This document shows positions 52,154 to 60,427 of a DNA stretch of 64,000 bases, piece by piece. The translations under genes were made by a program, and so were the position numbers. Below the pieces are notes generated by a model. It ran no database searches. It was given only the letters and a program-made list of their open reading frames with translations, and was not told the origin of the DNA. Origin of the DNA: G963668655 sp963668655 (GTDB taxonomy: Bacteria > Myxococcota_A > SURF-8); assembly GCA_963668655.2 (NCBI GenBank), contig CAXXPQ010000002.1:372001-436000 (forward strand). Reading direction: 5' to 3'. Every line of letters begins with the position of its first letter. The first letter of the stretch is position 1.

Positions 52154-53653
52154 ATGGAACACTTTTTCACCAAACTCGCCGGACCGCCGCTTCTGTCGAT
52201 GCTTCTGGTCTTGTCGGTTCTGGGTTGCAAAAAGGTCTGCGAATACGAGGAAATCAACTACGCCGACCTCGATTTCGATCTGAAAACGGAAGTCGAATGG
52301 CCCTATCCGGACGGGGATCCGGATGATTACGTTCCCCCGGACGGCGACGAACTGGAAGCCGAGGAGGAAATGGAGGCGGAGCCCGAAACGGAAAACGATT
52401 CCGAGTTCCAGCTGGACGGCGACTGGGATCTTCCCCCGGCGGACCAGGATCCCACGGATATCGGAGAGCAGGAACCGGAAGAGCTGGTGCTGCTTTTCGA
52501 CGACCGCGAGGTGTTGGAGAAATCGCCCTTCGGATTCTGGCAGTACAACATCCGCAAGGGAGAGTCCGACACGAGCCATTCGGTGGCGACGCTTCACCAG
52601 GCAGACCCCACCGGAACCGTGCTGGCCACGAACGAAGGAGCCGATTATACCTCGAATCCTCCCTGCCGCTCCTCGATGATGCAGGTTTCCGACAATATCG
52701 CCTGGGCGGCCTATACGCCGTTCGATGCGGATTCCCGGGTGCCTGAAAAGAGACTCGTCATCCTGCGCCGGGAACGCAAAATCAGCGATACCCTCTACGA
52801 AATCAAATACTTCCACATCGAGCCACCCGAAAGGAGCCAGGCGGATTTCCGGCAGGTGGCGCTTTTGCCCTATCAGGACGACATCCTTCCCCAAAAGGCG
52901 GACGAGGAAGTCAACCTGCTGCTGATTTACGCCAGCGAGGCCGAAGACAGCGCCGTTCTGCAAAGCCAGGCGGTGAAAGCCGTGACGGCGGACTCCACCG
53001 TCACCCTGACGCCCCGCCCGGGCCAGGAATGGCCCACCACGGTGGCGCTCACCGGCGGCTTGCGGGCGAGAACCAAGGTCCGTATCGTCGCAGGGAAAAA
53101 CGCCATCTGGGTCAACGGCGGCGGCGTTCTCTGCCAGTTCGATCCCATGGGAGAACTGCCGGAAACCTACATCGTGGACTATTACGCGGGAATGAAGCGG
53201 GATATCGTGGACTTCGCCCTGTCGCCCAACGAGGACGACGGAGAGGAAACCTACCTGTCTCTGGTCATGTATTCCGAAAAGGGCGATCTGCGCTACACGT
53301 CATGGATGATTCTGGACACCGCCGATCCCACCGAGGTTCTGAAGGAGTGGCGGTTCGGCTCCACCTACGACTACTACCGCACGAATTTCACGCCGGACGC
53401 CCGTTACGCCGTAGTGGCCAACGCCGATCCGAACGTTTTCAACGACTTCTACATCCTGGACACCCGGACGGGAACGTGGAAAATCAAGGGCGCCTATCAG
53501 GTGAACTGGGGGCGGCCGCTCTTTCTGGAAAATCCCACCCGACTGCTGACGGCGTTTCCGGTCTCCCTGGACAGCTTCGAGACCGTCAGCAACCGCATCG
53601 CCATCACGCCGTTTGCCGACATCGTTTCCGGCGCTTTCGCCCTGGAAAACTGA
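52154..53653 (+). CDS. Lipoprotein with Asp-Gly-Asp linker
   Basis: A 499-residue lipoprotein. The signal 'LAGPPLLSMLLVLSVLGCKK' ends in a lipobox Cys. An acidic linker of about 90 residues follows, with repeated 'DGD' units like those of the lipoprotein at 44281-46749 and the subtilase. The remaining 350 residues look like a beta-propeller or WD-like fold built from strands with 'FALSPNEDDGEETYLSLVMYS' and 'DARYAVVANADPNVFNDFYILD'. Family and ligand are unknown. It is the first gene of a plus-strand run with mlaF (5 bp downstream). Confidence 0.82.
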   Translation: MEHFFTKLAGPPLLSMLLVLSVLGCKKVCEYEEINYADLDFDLKTEVEWPYPDGDPDDYVPPDGDELEAEEEMEAEPETENDSEFQLDGDWDLPPADQDPTDIGEQEPEELVLLFDDREVLEKSPFGFWQYNIRKGESDTSHSVATLHQADPTGTVLATNEGADYTSNPPCRSSMMQVSDNIAWAAYTPFDADSRVPEKRLVILRRERKISDTLYEIKYFHIEPPERSQADFRQVALLPYQDDILPQKADEEVNLLLIYASEAEDSAVLQSQAVKAVTADSTVTLTPRPGQEWPTTVALTGGLRARTKVRIVAGKNAIWVNGGGVLCQFDPMGELPETYIVDYYAGMKRDIVDFALSPNEDDGEETYLSLVMYSEKGDLRYTSWMILDTADPTEVLKEWRFGSTYDYYRTNFTPDARYAVVANADPNVFNDFYILDTRTGTWKIKGAYQVNWGRPLFLENPTRLLTAFPVSLDSFETVSNRIAITPFADIVSGAFALEN

Positions 53654-53658
53654 GGCCC

Positions 53659-54426
53659 ATGGCCGCTCCGAGCGACATCATCATCCGATTCGACCATGTT
53701 TCCAAGGCTTTCGGGGATAACTTGGTTCTGGATCACGTCTCCTGCGAGATTCTGCGCGACCGGATCACGGTCATCGTGGGTCCGTCGGGCGTGGGGAAAT
53801 CGGTCTTCATCAAGTTATTGGTGGGGTTGCTTACACCGGACGCTGGAAGGATCTTCGTGGACGACGTGGACGTGACGGCGTTGCGGCGCAAAGACTTGTA
53901 TTCCCTCAGGAAACGCTTCGGCATGATGTTTCAGGACGGAGCGCTGTTCGATTCCATGAGCGTGGGCGATAACGTGGCCTTTCCTCTGCGCCAGCACACC
54001 CGGCTGCCCGAACGGGACATTCAGGAAAAAGTGGCGGAAAAACTGGCGGCGGTGGGGCTGCCGGGTACGGAAAAACTGTTTCCTTCCGAACTGTCGGGAG
54101 GCATGCGCAAACGGGTGGGCTTCGCCCGGGCCATCGTCATGGAGCCGGAAATCGTGCTCTTCGACGAACCGAACTCGGGGCTGGATCCGGTCATGGCCGA
54201 CGCCATCGATTCGCTCATTCTGGACATGCAGCGCCAGCTCGGCATCACGTTTTTGGTGATTTCCCACGATATCCCCTCCACCCGCCGCATCGCCGACAGC
54301 GTGGGCATGCTCTACCAGTCCCGCCTGGTGGCGTTCGGCGACCGGGACGAGGTGCTGAACAGCGGAAACCCGATTCTGGAGCAGTTTTTCTCCCGCTCCT
54401 CCGACGGCCCCATCCGGGTGGTCTGA
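53659..54426 (+). CDS. mlaF: MlaF-like phospholipid ABC transporter ATPase
   Basis: A 255-residue ATPase of the MlaF/MCE branch. Walker A is 'GPSGVGKSVFIKLLVGLL' with the Ser-Val-Phe characteristic of MlaF. The Q loop is 'MMFQDGALFDSMSVGDNVAFPL', another MlaF hallmark. The signature is 'LSGGMRKRVGFARAI', Walker B 'IVLFDEPNSGLDPV', and the switch His is in 'LVISHDIPSTRRIAD'. It should drive lipid exchange between the inner and outer membrane, but the permease (MlaE) and MCE protein (MlaD) are not in this window. It is followed without a gap by an L,D-transpeptidase gene. Confidence 0.9.
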   Translation: MAAPSDIIIRFDHVSKAFGDNLVLDHVSCEILRDRITVIVGPSGVGKSVFIKLLVGLLTPDAGRIFVDDVDVTALRRKDLYSLRKRFGMMFQDGALFDSMSVGDNVAFPLRQHTRLPERDIQEKVAEKLAAVGLPGTEKLFPSELSGGMRKRVGFARAIVMEPEIVLFDEPNSGLDPVMADAIDSLILDMQRQLGITFLVISHDIPSTRRIADSVGMLYQSRLVAFGDRDEVLNSGNPILEQFFSRSSDGPIRVV

Positions 54427-55326
54427 ATGAACCGGCGATCTTCACGGCCGATACCGCGCTTTTCCTTCCGATTCAAGATTTTCCTGCCCGTTCTGATCTT
54501 TCTTCCGCTCCTTTTCGGCTTCGATCCCTTCACCCGGGCCGATACCGTTACGGCGGGTTCGAAGGCGGGTTCGAAGGCGGGTACGGGAAAGGAGACGAAG
54601 CTCAAAACCAAAATACCCCCGGGATCCGTGGACCCGGCGACGCTTCGAAATCAACACAAACACTTCCGCGTCCGCAAGGCGCGCATGGAAAAAGCGGAGA
54701 GAATCCGCAAGCTTTTCTCGGAGGCGGCCATGACGTATCCTCCGAAGGAAATCTTTCTGCGGGCCTTCAAGGCCGAAGGCGTTCTGGAACTGTGGGCGCG
54801 ATCCGATCTCCGAGAGCCTTTTCGCCGGATTCGCGTGTACACGATCTGCGCCTCTTCGGGGACGCCGGGACCGAAACGCAGGCAGGGAGACGAGCAGGTT
54901 CCGGAGGGCTTCTATCATATCGACCGCTTCAACCCGGCCAGTTCCTTCCACCTGTCCCTGGGCCTGAATTACCCCAACGAGTCGGACCGGATTCTTTCCG
55001 ACCGCAGGCATCCCGGAGGCGATATCTTCATTCACGGCAGTTGCGTCACCATCGGCTGTATGCCCATCACGGACACGCAGATTCGGGAATTGTACCTGAT
55101 CGCCCTGGACACTCACACGCATCAGCGGCGCATCCCGGTGCATGTTTTCCCCCGGCGGATGGACGCCGAAGGCATGCGGGCGCTTTCCGAATTCGCCGGG
55201 GAAAACGAGGCATTGTTGTCGTTCTGGAAAAACATCGAAGAGGGGTATCGTTATTTCGAACGCAAACGGACGCTGCCGAAATTCCGGGTGGACAAACAGG
55301 GGCGCTACGTGTTTTCGGAAAATTAG
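54427..55326 (+). CDS. YafK-type L,D-transpeptidase
   Basis: A 299-residue exported protein with a signal/anchor ('FKIFLPVLIFLPLLFGFDP'). A short repeat 'GSKAGSKAG' follows, encoded by a 12-bp tandem repeat. The YkuD catalytic domain shows 'RIRVYTICASSGTPGPKRRQGDEQVPEGFYHI' and the active site 'DIFIHGSCVTIGCMPIT', with H203 and C211. Such enzymes cross-link peptidoglycan or attach proteins to it; the YafK branch can also cleave such links. Its ATG follows the mlaF stop directly, so the two are co-translated. Confidence 0.9.
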   Translation: MNRRSSRPIPRFSFRFKIFLPVLIFLPLLFGFDPFTRADTVTAGSKAGSKAGTGKETKLKTKIPPGSVDPATLRNQHKHFRVRKARMEKAERIRKLFSEAAMTYPPKEIFLRAFKAEGVLELWARSDLREPFRRIRVYTICASSGTPGPKRRQGDEQVPEGFYHIDRFNPASSFHLSLGLNYPNESDRILSDRRHPGGDIFIHGSCVTIGCMPITDTQIRELYLIALDTHTHQRRIPVHVFPRRMDAEGMRALSEFAGENEALLSFWKNIEEGYRYFERKRTLPKFRVDKQGRYVFSEN

Positions 55327-55350
55327 GAAAATATAGCGGTCATGAAATAA

Positions 55351-55430
55351 CTTTAACGATGGCTCAACCGCTCATGGCGAGTGAATTCGCGAAGCGACAT
55401 TGGTTCGAACCACGAGCGGCGCGCCCCTCG
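55351..55430 (-). repeat. Dispersed intergenic repeat, copy 2
   Basis: The reverse complement of this segment matches 14018-14098, with one five-base insertion and one five-base deletion. It fills most of the gap between the convergent transpeptidase gene and the gene at 55442-55777 and may serve as a common 3' element. Confidence 0.7.
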
Positions 55431-55441
55431 AACCACCGCCG

Positions 55442-55777
55442 TCAGTCGTCGTCCTCCTGCCACTGGTCGTCGAACAGTTCGCGGATGGTTCGTTTCAAGG
55501 TGATTTTTTCCGCCTCGATCTCGGACAGTCGCCGCAGACCGGAACGAATCGTCTCCCATTTCTCCGCCGCGTAATCCGACAGGTCGTCCGCGCGCAACAT
55601 GCGCCGCTGTTTGAAGGGGCCCGATCCGGCCTGTTCCTCCACGCGCACCCAGTACCAGCGCGAGGACTCGCTGGGTTCTCCCTCCGTCTCGATGCGACCG
55701 GCCCCCCAGTTGCCGAAATCGTTGAAGATCACCCGGGTTCCGACCGTCCATTTCTGTCGCTTGCGTCGCATGCTCAT
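55442..55777 (-). CDS. Small acidic-tailed protein of unknown function
   Basis: A 111-residue protein. The N-terminal half is a small beta region ('KWTVGTRVIFNDFGNWGAGRIETEG', 'RWYWVRVEEQ') reminiscent of SH3/KOW-type or CarD-like barrels. The C-terminal half is helical ('LSEIEAEKITLKRTIRELFDDQW') and ends in Asp residues. I do not recognise a named family. The ATG at 55777 has AAGGA upstream and overlaps the pgeF stop (ATGA), so it is the last gene of that operon. Confidence 0.65.
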   Translation of the reverse strand: MSMRRKRQKWTVGTRVIFNDFGNWGAGRIETEGEPSESSRWYWVRVEEQAGSGPFKQRRMLRADDLSDYAAEKWETIRSGLRRLSEIEAEKITLKRTIRELFDDQWQEDDD

Positions 55778-56550
55778 TCCTTCGGTCCGGCGATTCCGAT
55801 GACGGACAGCATTCGTCCGGTTCGTCCGGCGTCGCGCCTGTGCGAGTACCGATCCGCTTTCCCGGAACAGATGGTGCATCCGCCCAGTTCCTCAATCCGG
55901 CTTTCCGGCACGCCCGCCTTGACGGCCTGAACGCGATTGGCGTGCACCAGATTCAGATGACGGTCCTCCGGCCCTTCCGTCACGTCTCGTCCGAAACGGC
56001 GGCGAAATTCCTCCGCAAGTTCCGGAGAGACTTCGTAGCAGCAGGCCCGGGCGGCCGGGCCGAACGCCACCCGCAGGTTTTCCGGAAGCGTTCCGAACTC
56101 CTTTTCCATCCGCCGGATGGCCTGTTTGAGGATTTTCCGATACGTCCCTTTCCAGCCCGCGTGGACGGCCGCCGCCGCGCGGTTCACCGGATCGTGCAGA
56201 AGAATGGACTGGCAATCCGCCGTCTTGACGCCCACCAGCAACCCGGGCCGGTCGCACAGAATGCCGTCGCAACGGATCTGGCCGGAGGGCGGAACCAGCG
56301 GATCCGTCCGGCGCACCACCAGCAAGTGGGGCGAGTGAATCTGGCGCACCGTCAGGAGGGCGTCGAACGACGCTCCGGCCCGCGCCAGCGCGGCCTTCGC
56401 CGCACGCTCCACCGTCGCGCGCTTCCATTCCGAAAGCGCCTCGTCTCCGTCCGGCGGGTTGTTTCCGCCTCCGGCGGCCGCCGTGCCGAATCCGTGGAAC
56501 AGGTCGGGAACGGTTTCCCACGCCGCGATTTTCAAGAAAGCATCCGTCAC
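55774..56550 (-). CDS. pgeF: Laccase-domain purine nucleosidase PgeF (YfiH family)
   Basis: A 258-residue protein of the YfiH/PgeF family. The zinc ligands are in 'TVRQIHSPH', 'GVKTADCQSILL' and 'AAVHAGWKGTYRKIL', and 'VAFGPAARACCYEVSPEL' follows as usual. Members act as cytoplasmic purine nucleoside phosphorylase/adenosine deaminase or as a peptidoglycan-editing factor. It lies between rluD and a small gene, overlapping each by 4 bp; the rluD-pgeF pairing is common in bacteria. Confidence 0.9.
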   Translation of the reverse strand: MTDAFLKIAAWETVPDLFHGFGTAAAGGGNNPPDGDEALSEWKRATVERAAKAALARAGASFDALLTVRQIHSPHLLVVRRTDPLVPPSGQIRCDGILCDRPGLLVGVKTADCQSILLHDPVNRAAAAVHAGWKGTYRKILKQAIRRMEKEFGTLPENLRVAFGPAARACCYEVSPELAEEFRRRFGRDVTEGPEDRHLNLVHANRVQAVKAGVPESRIEELGGCTICSGKADRYSHRRDAGRTGRMLSVIGIAGPKE

Positions 56551-57509
56551 GATGTCTCGCTCCGTCGGTCCAGCCAGGCCAGCAATTCGGTCATGTCCCC
56601 GGGCGGCGGGCTCTCGAAAAACAGCCGCCGACCGTCCGGATGCTGAAACCCCAACGTGGCGGCGTGCAGCATCTGCCGGGCGACCCCGCGCAGGCGGTCG
56701 ATGAGCGGCTTGTCCTTCAGGTGCGCCACCCGCCGGGAGCGTCCGTACACGCCGTCGCCCACGATGGGATGGCCGATATGCGACAGATGCACCCGGATCT
56801 GGTGAGTGCGTCCGGTCTCCAGTTTCAGTTCCAGAAAAGACAGCTCCCCGTAATCCGACAGGAGCCGATAATGGGTGACGGCGTGCCGTCCCCTGCCCTC
56901 CGCCACCGCGTACCGTTTGCGGTCCCGGGGATGCCGCGCCAGGTTTCCCGTCAGGATTCCCGCCTCGGGCTCCGGACGGCCGAACACCAGCGCCCGGTAA
57001 AGCCGTTCCACGCTATGCGCCTCGAACTGCGCGGCCAGAAAGTGATGGGCGGCGTCGTTTTTCGCCGCGACCAGAAGCCCGCTGGTATCCTTGTCGATCC
57101 GATGCACGATGCCCGGACGCAGCTCGCCGCCCACGCCCCGGAGATCGTCGCAATGATGCAGAAGCGCGTTGACCAGCGTCCCGTCCGGGTTTCCGGCCGC
57201 CGGATGCACCACCATGCCCGCGGGTTTGTCGATGACGATCAGGTCGCCGTCCTCGTACACGACCGAAAGCGGAAGATCCTGGGCAAGCAGTTCGGACGCT
57301 TCCGGCTCCGGGTCCGTCCAGGAAATCGCTTCCGACGAACGGCAGCGATACCCGGATTTCGTCGCCACCCGATCGTTCACCCGAACCTGTCCGGCCAGGA
57401 TCCGCCGCTGGACCTGCCGACGCGAGACGCCCGTGGAATCGGACAGAAACACGTCCAACCGCACCCCCTCCCGTTCCGGTGGAATCTTGAAAATCCGTTG
57501 TTCCTGCAA
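56547..57509 (-). CDS. rluD: 23S rRNA pseudouridine synthase RluD-like
   Basis: About 320 residues. The N-terminal S4 RNA-binding domain includes 'RLDVFLSDSTGVSRRQVQRRILAGQVRVN'. The RluA-type catalytic domain has 'VVYEDGDLIVIDKPAGMVVHPAAGN' and the catalytic Asp in 'GIVHRIDKDTSGLLVAAK'; 'LKLETGRTHQIRVHLSHIGHPIVGD' follows. It isomerises uridines in helix 69 of 23S rRNA. No ATG fits the start; TTG at 57509 is the most likely, 13 bp after the preceding gene's stop. It overlaps pgeF by 4 bp. Confidence 0.92.
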   Translation of the reverse strand: MQEQRIFKIPPEREGVRLDVFLSDSTGVSRRQVQRRILAGQVRVNDRVATKSGYRCRSSEAISWTDPEPEASELLAQDLPLSVVYEDGDLIVIDKPAGMVVHPAAGNPDGTLVNALLHHCDDLRGVGGELRPGIVHRIDKDTSGLLVAAKNDAAHHFLAAQFEAHSVERLYRALVFGRPEPEAGILTGNLARHPRDRKRYAVAEGRGRHAVTHYRLLSDYGELSFLELKLETGRTHQIRVHLSHIGHPIVGDGVYGRSRRVAHLKDKPLIDRLRGVARQMLHAATLGFQHPDGRRLFFESPPPGDMTELLAWLDRRSETS

Positions 57510-57522
57510 GGCTTGCCGGCGT

Positions 57523-57789
57523 TTACCAGATGTCGGATTCGATGTGACCCTTGGATTTGAACAGGATATCGACCAGCGCCCGTTGGAAGAAATTGGTCTG
57601 GGAACGAAGCGTTTCATCCACCCGGGATTCGTACAGGGCGATGCCTTCCTTGATCTCCTCCGTCATTTCGGAAAACAGATTGTCCTTCTGAATTCCTTCG
57701 ATGATCTTTTTCTCGTTGTACAACGAAAGATCCGACGCGATGGCTCGGGCCAGTCGTCTGGCCTGTTCGGGGCGGTCGATCTTGGCCAT
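57523..57789 (-). CDS. Small helical protein of unknown function
   Basis: An 88-residue all-helical soluble protein ('IDRPEQARRLARAIASDLSLYNEKKIIEGIQKDNLF', 'ALYESRVDETLRSQTNFFQRALVDILF'). A strong AGGAGG precedes the ATG at 57789. It is the first gene of the operon with rluD, pgeF and the 55442-55777 gene. I do not recognise a characterised family; short proteins of this kind occur next to rluD in deltaproteobacteria, by recollection only. Confidence 0.7.
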   Translation of the reverse strand: MAKIDRPEQARRLARAIASDLSLYNEKKIIEGIQKDNLFSEMTEEIKEGIALYESRVDETLRSQTNFFQRALVDILFKSKGHIESDIW

Positions 57790-57865
57790 GGGTTCCTCCT
57801 GATCGATAGACGGAATTGAAGTATATCATAATTCCGCTCCAACGGGCAAGGAATGCCTTTTAGGC

Positions 57866-57890
57866 GCGTTCACCCGGGGGAACGCTTTTT
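57866..57890 (+). terminator. Rho-independent terminator on the plus strand
   Basis: GCGTTC (57866-57871) pairs with GAACGC (57880-57885) around ACCCGGGG and five T follow. No plus-strand gene ends here, so it would stop an antisense transcript, or the stem may belong to neighbouring element B. Confidence 0.6.
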
Positions 57891-57895
57891 CCCCC

Positions 57896-58112
57896 GTAAC
57901 ATCCCGATATTCCGACGTTTTCCCGGAAAAAAGCATTCACCCGGACGGGACGCGAAAATGCGCGTTTTCGGAGCATGCCGTCCGATTCTCCGAACGGGCG
58001 CTCCGCATTGAGGAATTTCATACGATTTCATAAACTTAGCCCGCCTCACGATCGATTTTTCACCGCCGCGCTTTGTCCCGAGTGAATCGCCCTGTGTCCC
58101 GATCGGGGTGCA
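57896..58112. repeat. Conserved intergenic element, copy B
   Basis: Homologous to 28418-28632. The 18-bp block AAAAAAGCATTCACCCGG is at 57927-57944, GCGTTTTCG at 57962 (same 35-nt offset as in copy A) and the TGTCCCGA/CGGGGTGCA block at 58091-58112 (164 versus 162 nt). It lies upstream of both divergent genes here and before the promoter of the FHA activator, so it is not part of that mRNA leader. The 57790-58277 gap has no coding sequence. Confidence 0.65.
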
Positions 58113-58195
58113 AGCGCAATTCAAGTCACAATACGCCCGCACGGTTTTCTATATATTCATCGTGTCACGACCCGAAAAAGCTTCCTCCTTTTTGG

Positions 58196-58224
58196 TTTCC
58201 AAATCCCCGTGAAACGCTTATAAT
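58196..58224 (+). promoter_or_regulatory. Promoter for the twin-FHA activator
   Basis: TTTCCA (58196-58201), 17 nt, and a perfect TATAAT (58219-58224). The transcript would start near 58231, about 47 nt before the ATG. Confidence 0.6.
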
Positions 58225-58277
58225 ATAAGAACAACCATCGCCGATTGCATGGAATTCGGCTCGCCCCGGAGTGACAC

Positions 58278-59888
58278 ATGGAGGCACGACTTCAAATTCT
58301 GCGAGAAAACGCCGGTCCGATCCGGTTTCCGCTCACCGGCCATCCCCTGACTCTGGGGAGAAGCCCGTTCAACGATCTGACTTTCGACGAAGAAGGAATC
58401 GCACGAAAACAATGCGAACTTTCGCCGACGGAAAACGGCTATCGCCTCATCGACCGCTCGGGGAAAGGGACGCAAATCAACGGAGTCGCAAAGGAATCCC
58501 ACGATCTCCGGGAAAACGATCGCATCTCCTTCGGTTCGATCACGCTTTGCTTCACGATGGACGTTCGATCCGCGGAAACCGAAAGCGGCCCCAGGGACGG
58601 CACGTCCGTCCTTTCGGACAACAGCCCCGGGCCGGCCAGGGCCACCCTGCGCTGGAAAGAAGGAAAACAGCGGCAACGCTTCCCGCTTCGCGGCCCCGTT
58701 CTGGTCGGTTCGGGCGAGGAAGCCCACGTCCGCCCGGACGACGAATTTCTTTCCCGGCGTCATTGCCAGTTCGTTCCCACGGACACCGGCGTCTGGCTGC
58801 GCGACCTGGGCAGCACCAACGGCACCTGGATCGGCGATATCCGCGTGGGAGAAGTGCGGCTTCCCGAGAAATGCACCATCCGAGTGGGCCGAACCGACCT
58901 GGAATTCAGCGGCGAAGCGCCGGGTGAAACCATCGGATCGTCGGAATCCTTCTACGGAATGGTGGGCCGCCACCCCGCCATGATCCACCTTCAGAACCGG
59001 ATCAAGCGCGCCGCCCCCCTGTCCGAGGCCGTGCTGCTTCTGGGAGAAACCGGGGTGGGCAAGGAACTGGCCGCCCGGGCCCTACATCGGCTCAGCGGCC
59101 GAAAGGGCGCCTTCATCCCCGTCAATTGCGGCGCCATCGCCTCCGAACTGATGGAATCCGAGCTTTTCGGCCACGAAAAAGGCGCCTTCACCGGAGCGTC
59201 CGCCCATCGCAAGGGAGCCTTCGCGGCCGCGGACGGCGGAACGATTTTCCTGGATGAAATCGGGGAGTTGCCGCTTTCCCTACAACCGAAACTGCTGCGT
59301 GTACTGGATCACGGCGAAATCAAGGCGGTGGGATCGGACACGGTGAAACACACCGACGCCCGCATCATCGCGGCCACCCACCGGAATCCGGAGGAAATGG
59401 TTCAACGGGGCGAGTTCCGGAAAGATCTGTATTTCCGGCTCTTTATCCTGCCCATCACCCTCCCGCCCCTGCGGGAACGCCGGGACGACATTCCGCTTCT
59501 GGCGGCCTACTTCACCAGCCAGGCGGGAAGTTCGGCCACGTTCTCCAACGAAGCCCTGGACGCCCTGCGCTACTATTACTGGCCCGGAAACGTGCGCGAA
59601 CTGCGCAACACGATCACCGCCACGCTCTGTCACCATGCCGAAGAGGCGGCGAAAGGGCCGTTAAGGGAGGAACACCTTTGCCTGCAAGGCCCCGGGGCCC
59701 TTTTGTCCATGGCGTCCCAGGCCGAATCCGGAAAATATTCCGGACAGACGCTTCAGGAAATGGAAGTGGAATTGATTCGGGAAGCCCTGAACCACTACGA
59801 CGGAAACAAGCGCGCCGTCAGCCGGGCGCTGGGCATTTCGAAAACCGCCCTGTACGACAAGCTGCGCCGCCACGGCATCGAGGGGTAA
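58278..59888 (+). CDS. Twin-FHA sigma-54-dependent transcriptional activator
   Basis: A 536-residue enhancer-binding protein. FHA domain 1 spans about residues 1-95 ('LTLGRSPFNDLTF', 'SGKGTQINGV'); its phosphothreonine site is weaker than in FHA 2. FHA 2 spans about 120-215 with all key residues ('GEEAHVRPDDEFLSRRHCQF', 'LRDLGSTNGTWIGD'). The AAA+ domain has Walker A 'GETGVGKE' at 256, GAFTGA at 302-307 and Walker B 'GTIFLDEIGEL'. A Fis-type HTH ends it ('RAVSRALGISKTALYDKLRRHGI'). It should respond to Ser/Thr protein kinases instead of histidine kinases, as in myxobacteria. Targets are unknown. Confidence 0.93.
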   Translation: MEARLQILRENAGPIRFPLTGHPLTLGRSPFNDLTFDEEGIARKQCELSPTENGYRLIDRSGKGTQINGVAKESHDLRENDRISFGSITLCFTMDVRSAETESGPRDGTSVLSDNSPGPARATLRWKEGKQRQRFPLRGPVLVGSGEEAHVRPDDEFLSRRHCQFVPTDTGVWLRDLGSTNGTWIGDIRVGEVRLPEKCTIRVGRTDLEFSGEAPGETIGSSESFYGMVGRHPAMIHLQNRIKRAAPLSEAVLLLGETGVGKELAARALHRLSGRKGAFIPVNCGAIASELMESELFGHEKGAFTGASAHRKGAFAAADGGTIFLDEIGELPLSLQPKLLRVLDHGEIKAVGSDTVKHTDARIIAATHRNPEEMVQRGEFRKDLYFRLFILPITLPPLRERRDDIPLLAAYFTSQAGSSATFSNEALDALRYYYWPGNVRELRNTITATLCHHAEEAAKGPLREEHLCLQGPGALLSMASQAESGKYSGQTLQEMEVELIREALNHYDGNKRAVSRALGISKTALYDKLRRHGIEG

Positions 59889-59933
59889 GAGGGGATCCGA
59901 TCCTGCCGCCAAGAAGCATGTCGTCTTCCATTT

Positions 59934-60413
59934 TCACGTTGGGTCAATAACTTCCTCGCAAAAAAGAAAGCTCTCACAGCTTCCATTCGACGGCGGCTCC
60001 GCCTCCACGCACGCATGAAACGTCTCGCAGGCCGCTGGTATCTCCACCGCGCAGACGGTTTCCGCAAGCGCCCGGAAACAGTTTTCCCGATCCTGCACCC
60101 GGCAGGCGTTGAAAGTCTTCTCGTATTCCGCGCAAGCTTCCGGATCCATGGGAACGTACACCGCCGTCTCGTCCTCCAGGTCCGAACAATCCGTCTCGCC
60201 CCAGTTTTTTTCGATCAGTTCCTTTTCCCAGGCGCAGAGCGAAAGCCGCTCGTCGGTGGTCAGTCCGGAGAGCATCCGCCCGTTTTCCAGGCCCGAATCG
60301 CCCAGGTCGGCGGCGTCCTCGCCGTCCTCGCCGCAGGCGAGAAAGCACAGGGAAACCGTGAAAAGAACGAACGAAAGCAAAACGAGATCTTGAAACGAAG
60401 TCTTTGTTTTCAT
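59934..60413 (-). CDS. Cys-rich small lipoprotein
   Basis: A 159-residue lipoprotein: signal 'LVLLSFVLFTVSLCFLACGEDG' with a lipobox Cys. The mature part is acidic with about nine further cysteines spaced as in disulfide-rich proteins ('LSLCAWEKEL', 'DPEACAEYEKTFNACRVQDRENCF', 'VCAVEIPAACETFHACV', 'SCESFLFCEEV'). I do not recognise a family. It follows the next lipoprotein on the same strand by 14 bp, so the two are probably co-transcribed. Confidence 0.78.
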   Translation of the reverse strand: MKTKTSFQDLVLLSFVLFTVSLCFLACGEDGEDAADLGDSGLENGRMLSGLTTDERLSLCAWEKELIEKNWGETDCSDLEDETAVYVPMDPEACAEYEKTFNACRVQDRENCFRALAETVCAVEIPAACETFHACVEAEPPSNGSCESFLFCEEVIDPT

Positions 60414-60427
60414 TAGGATTTATCTCC

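Noticed and set aside
52112..53653. Upstream start codon for the lipoprotein at 52112
   Set aside because: It lies two bases after a good -10 box and would not be in the mRNA; it also spoils the signal peptide.
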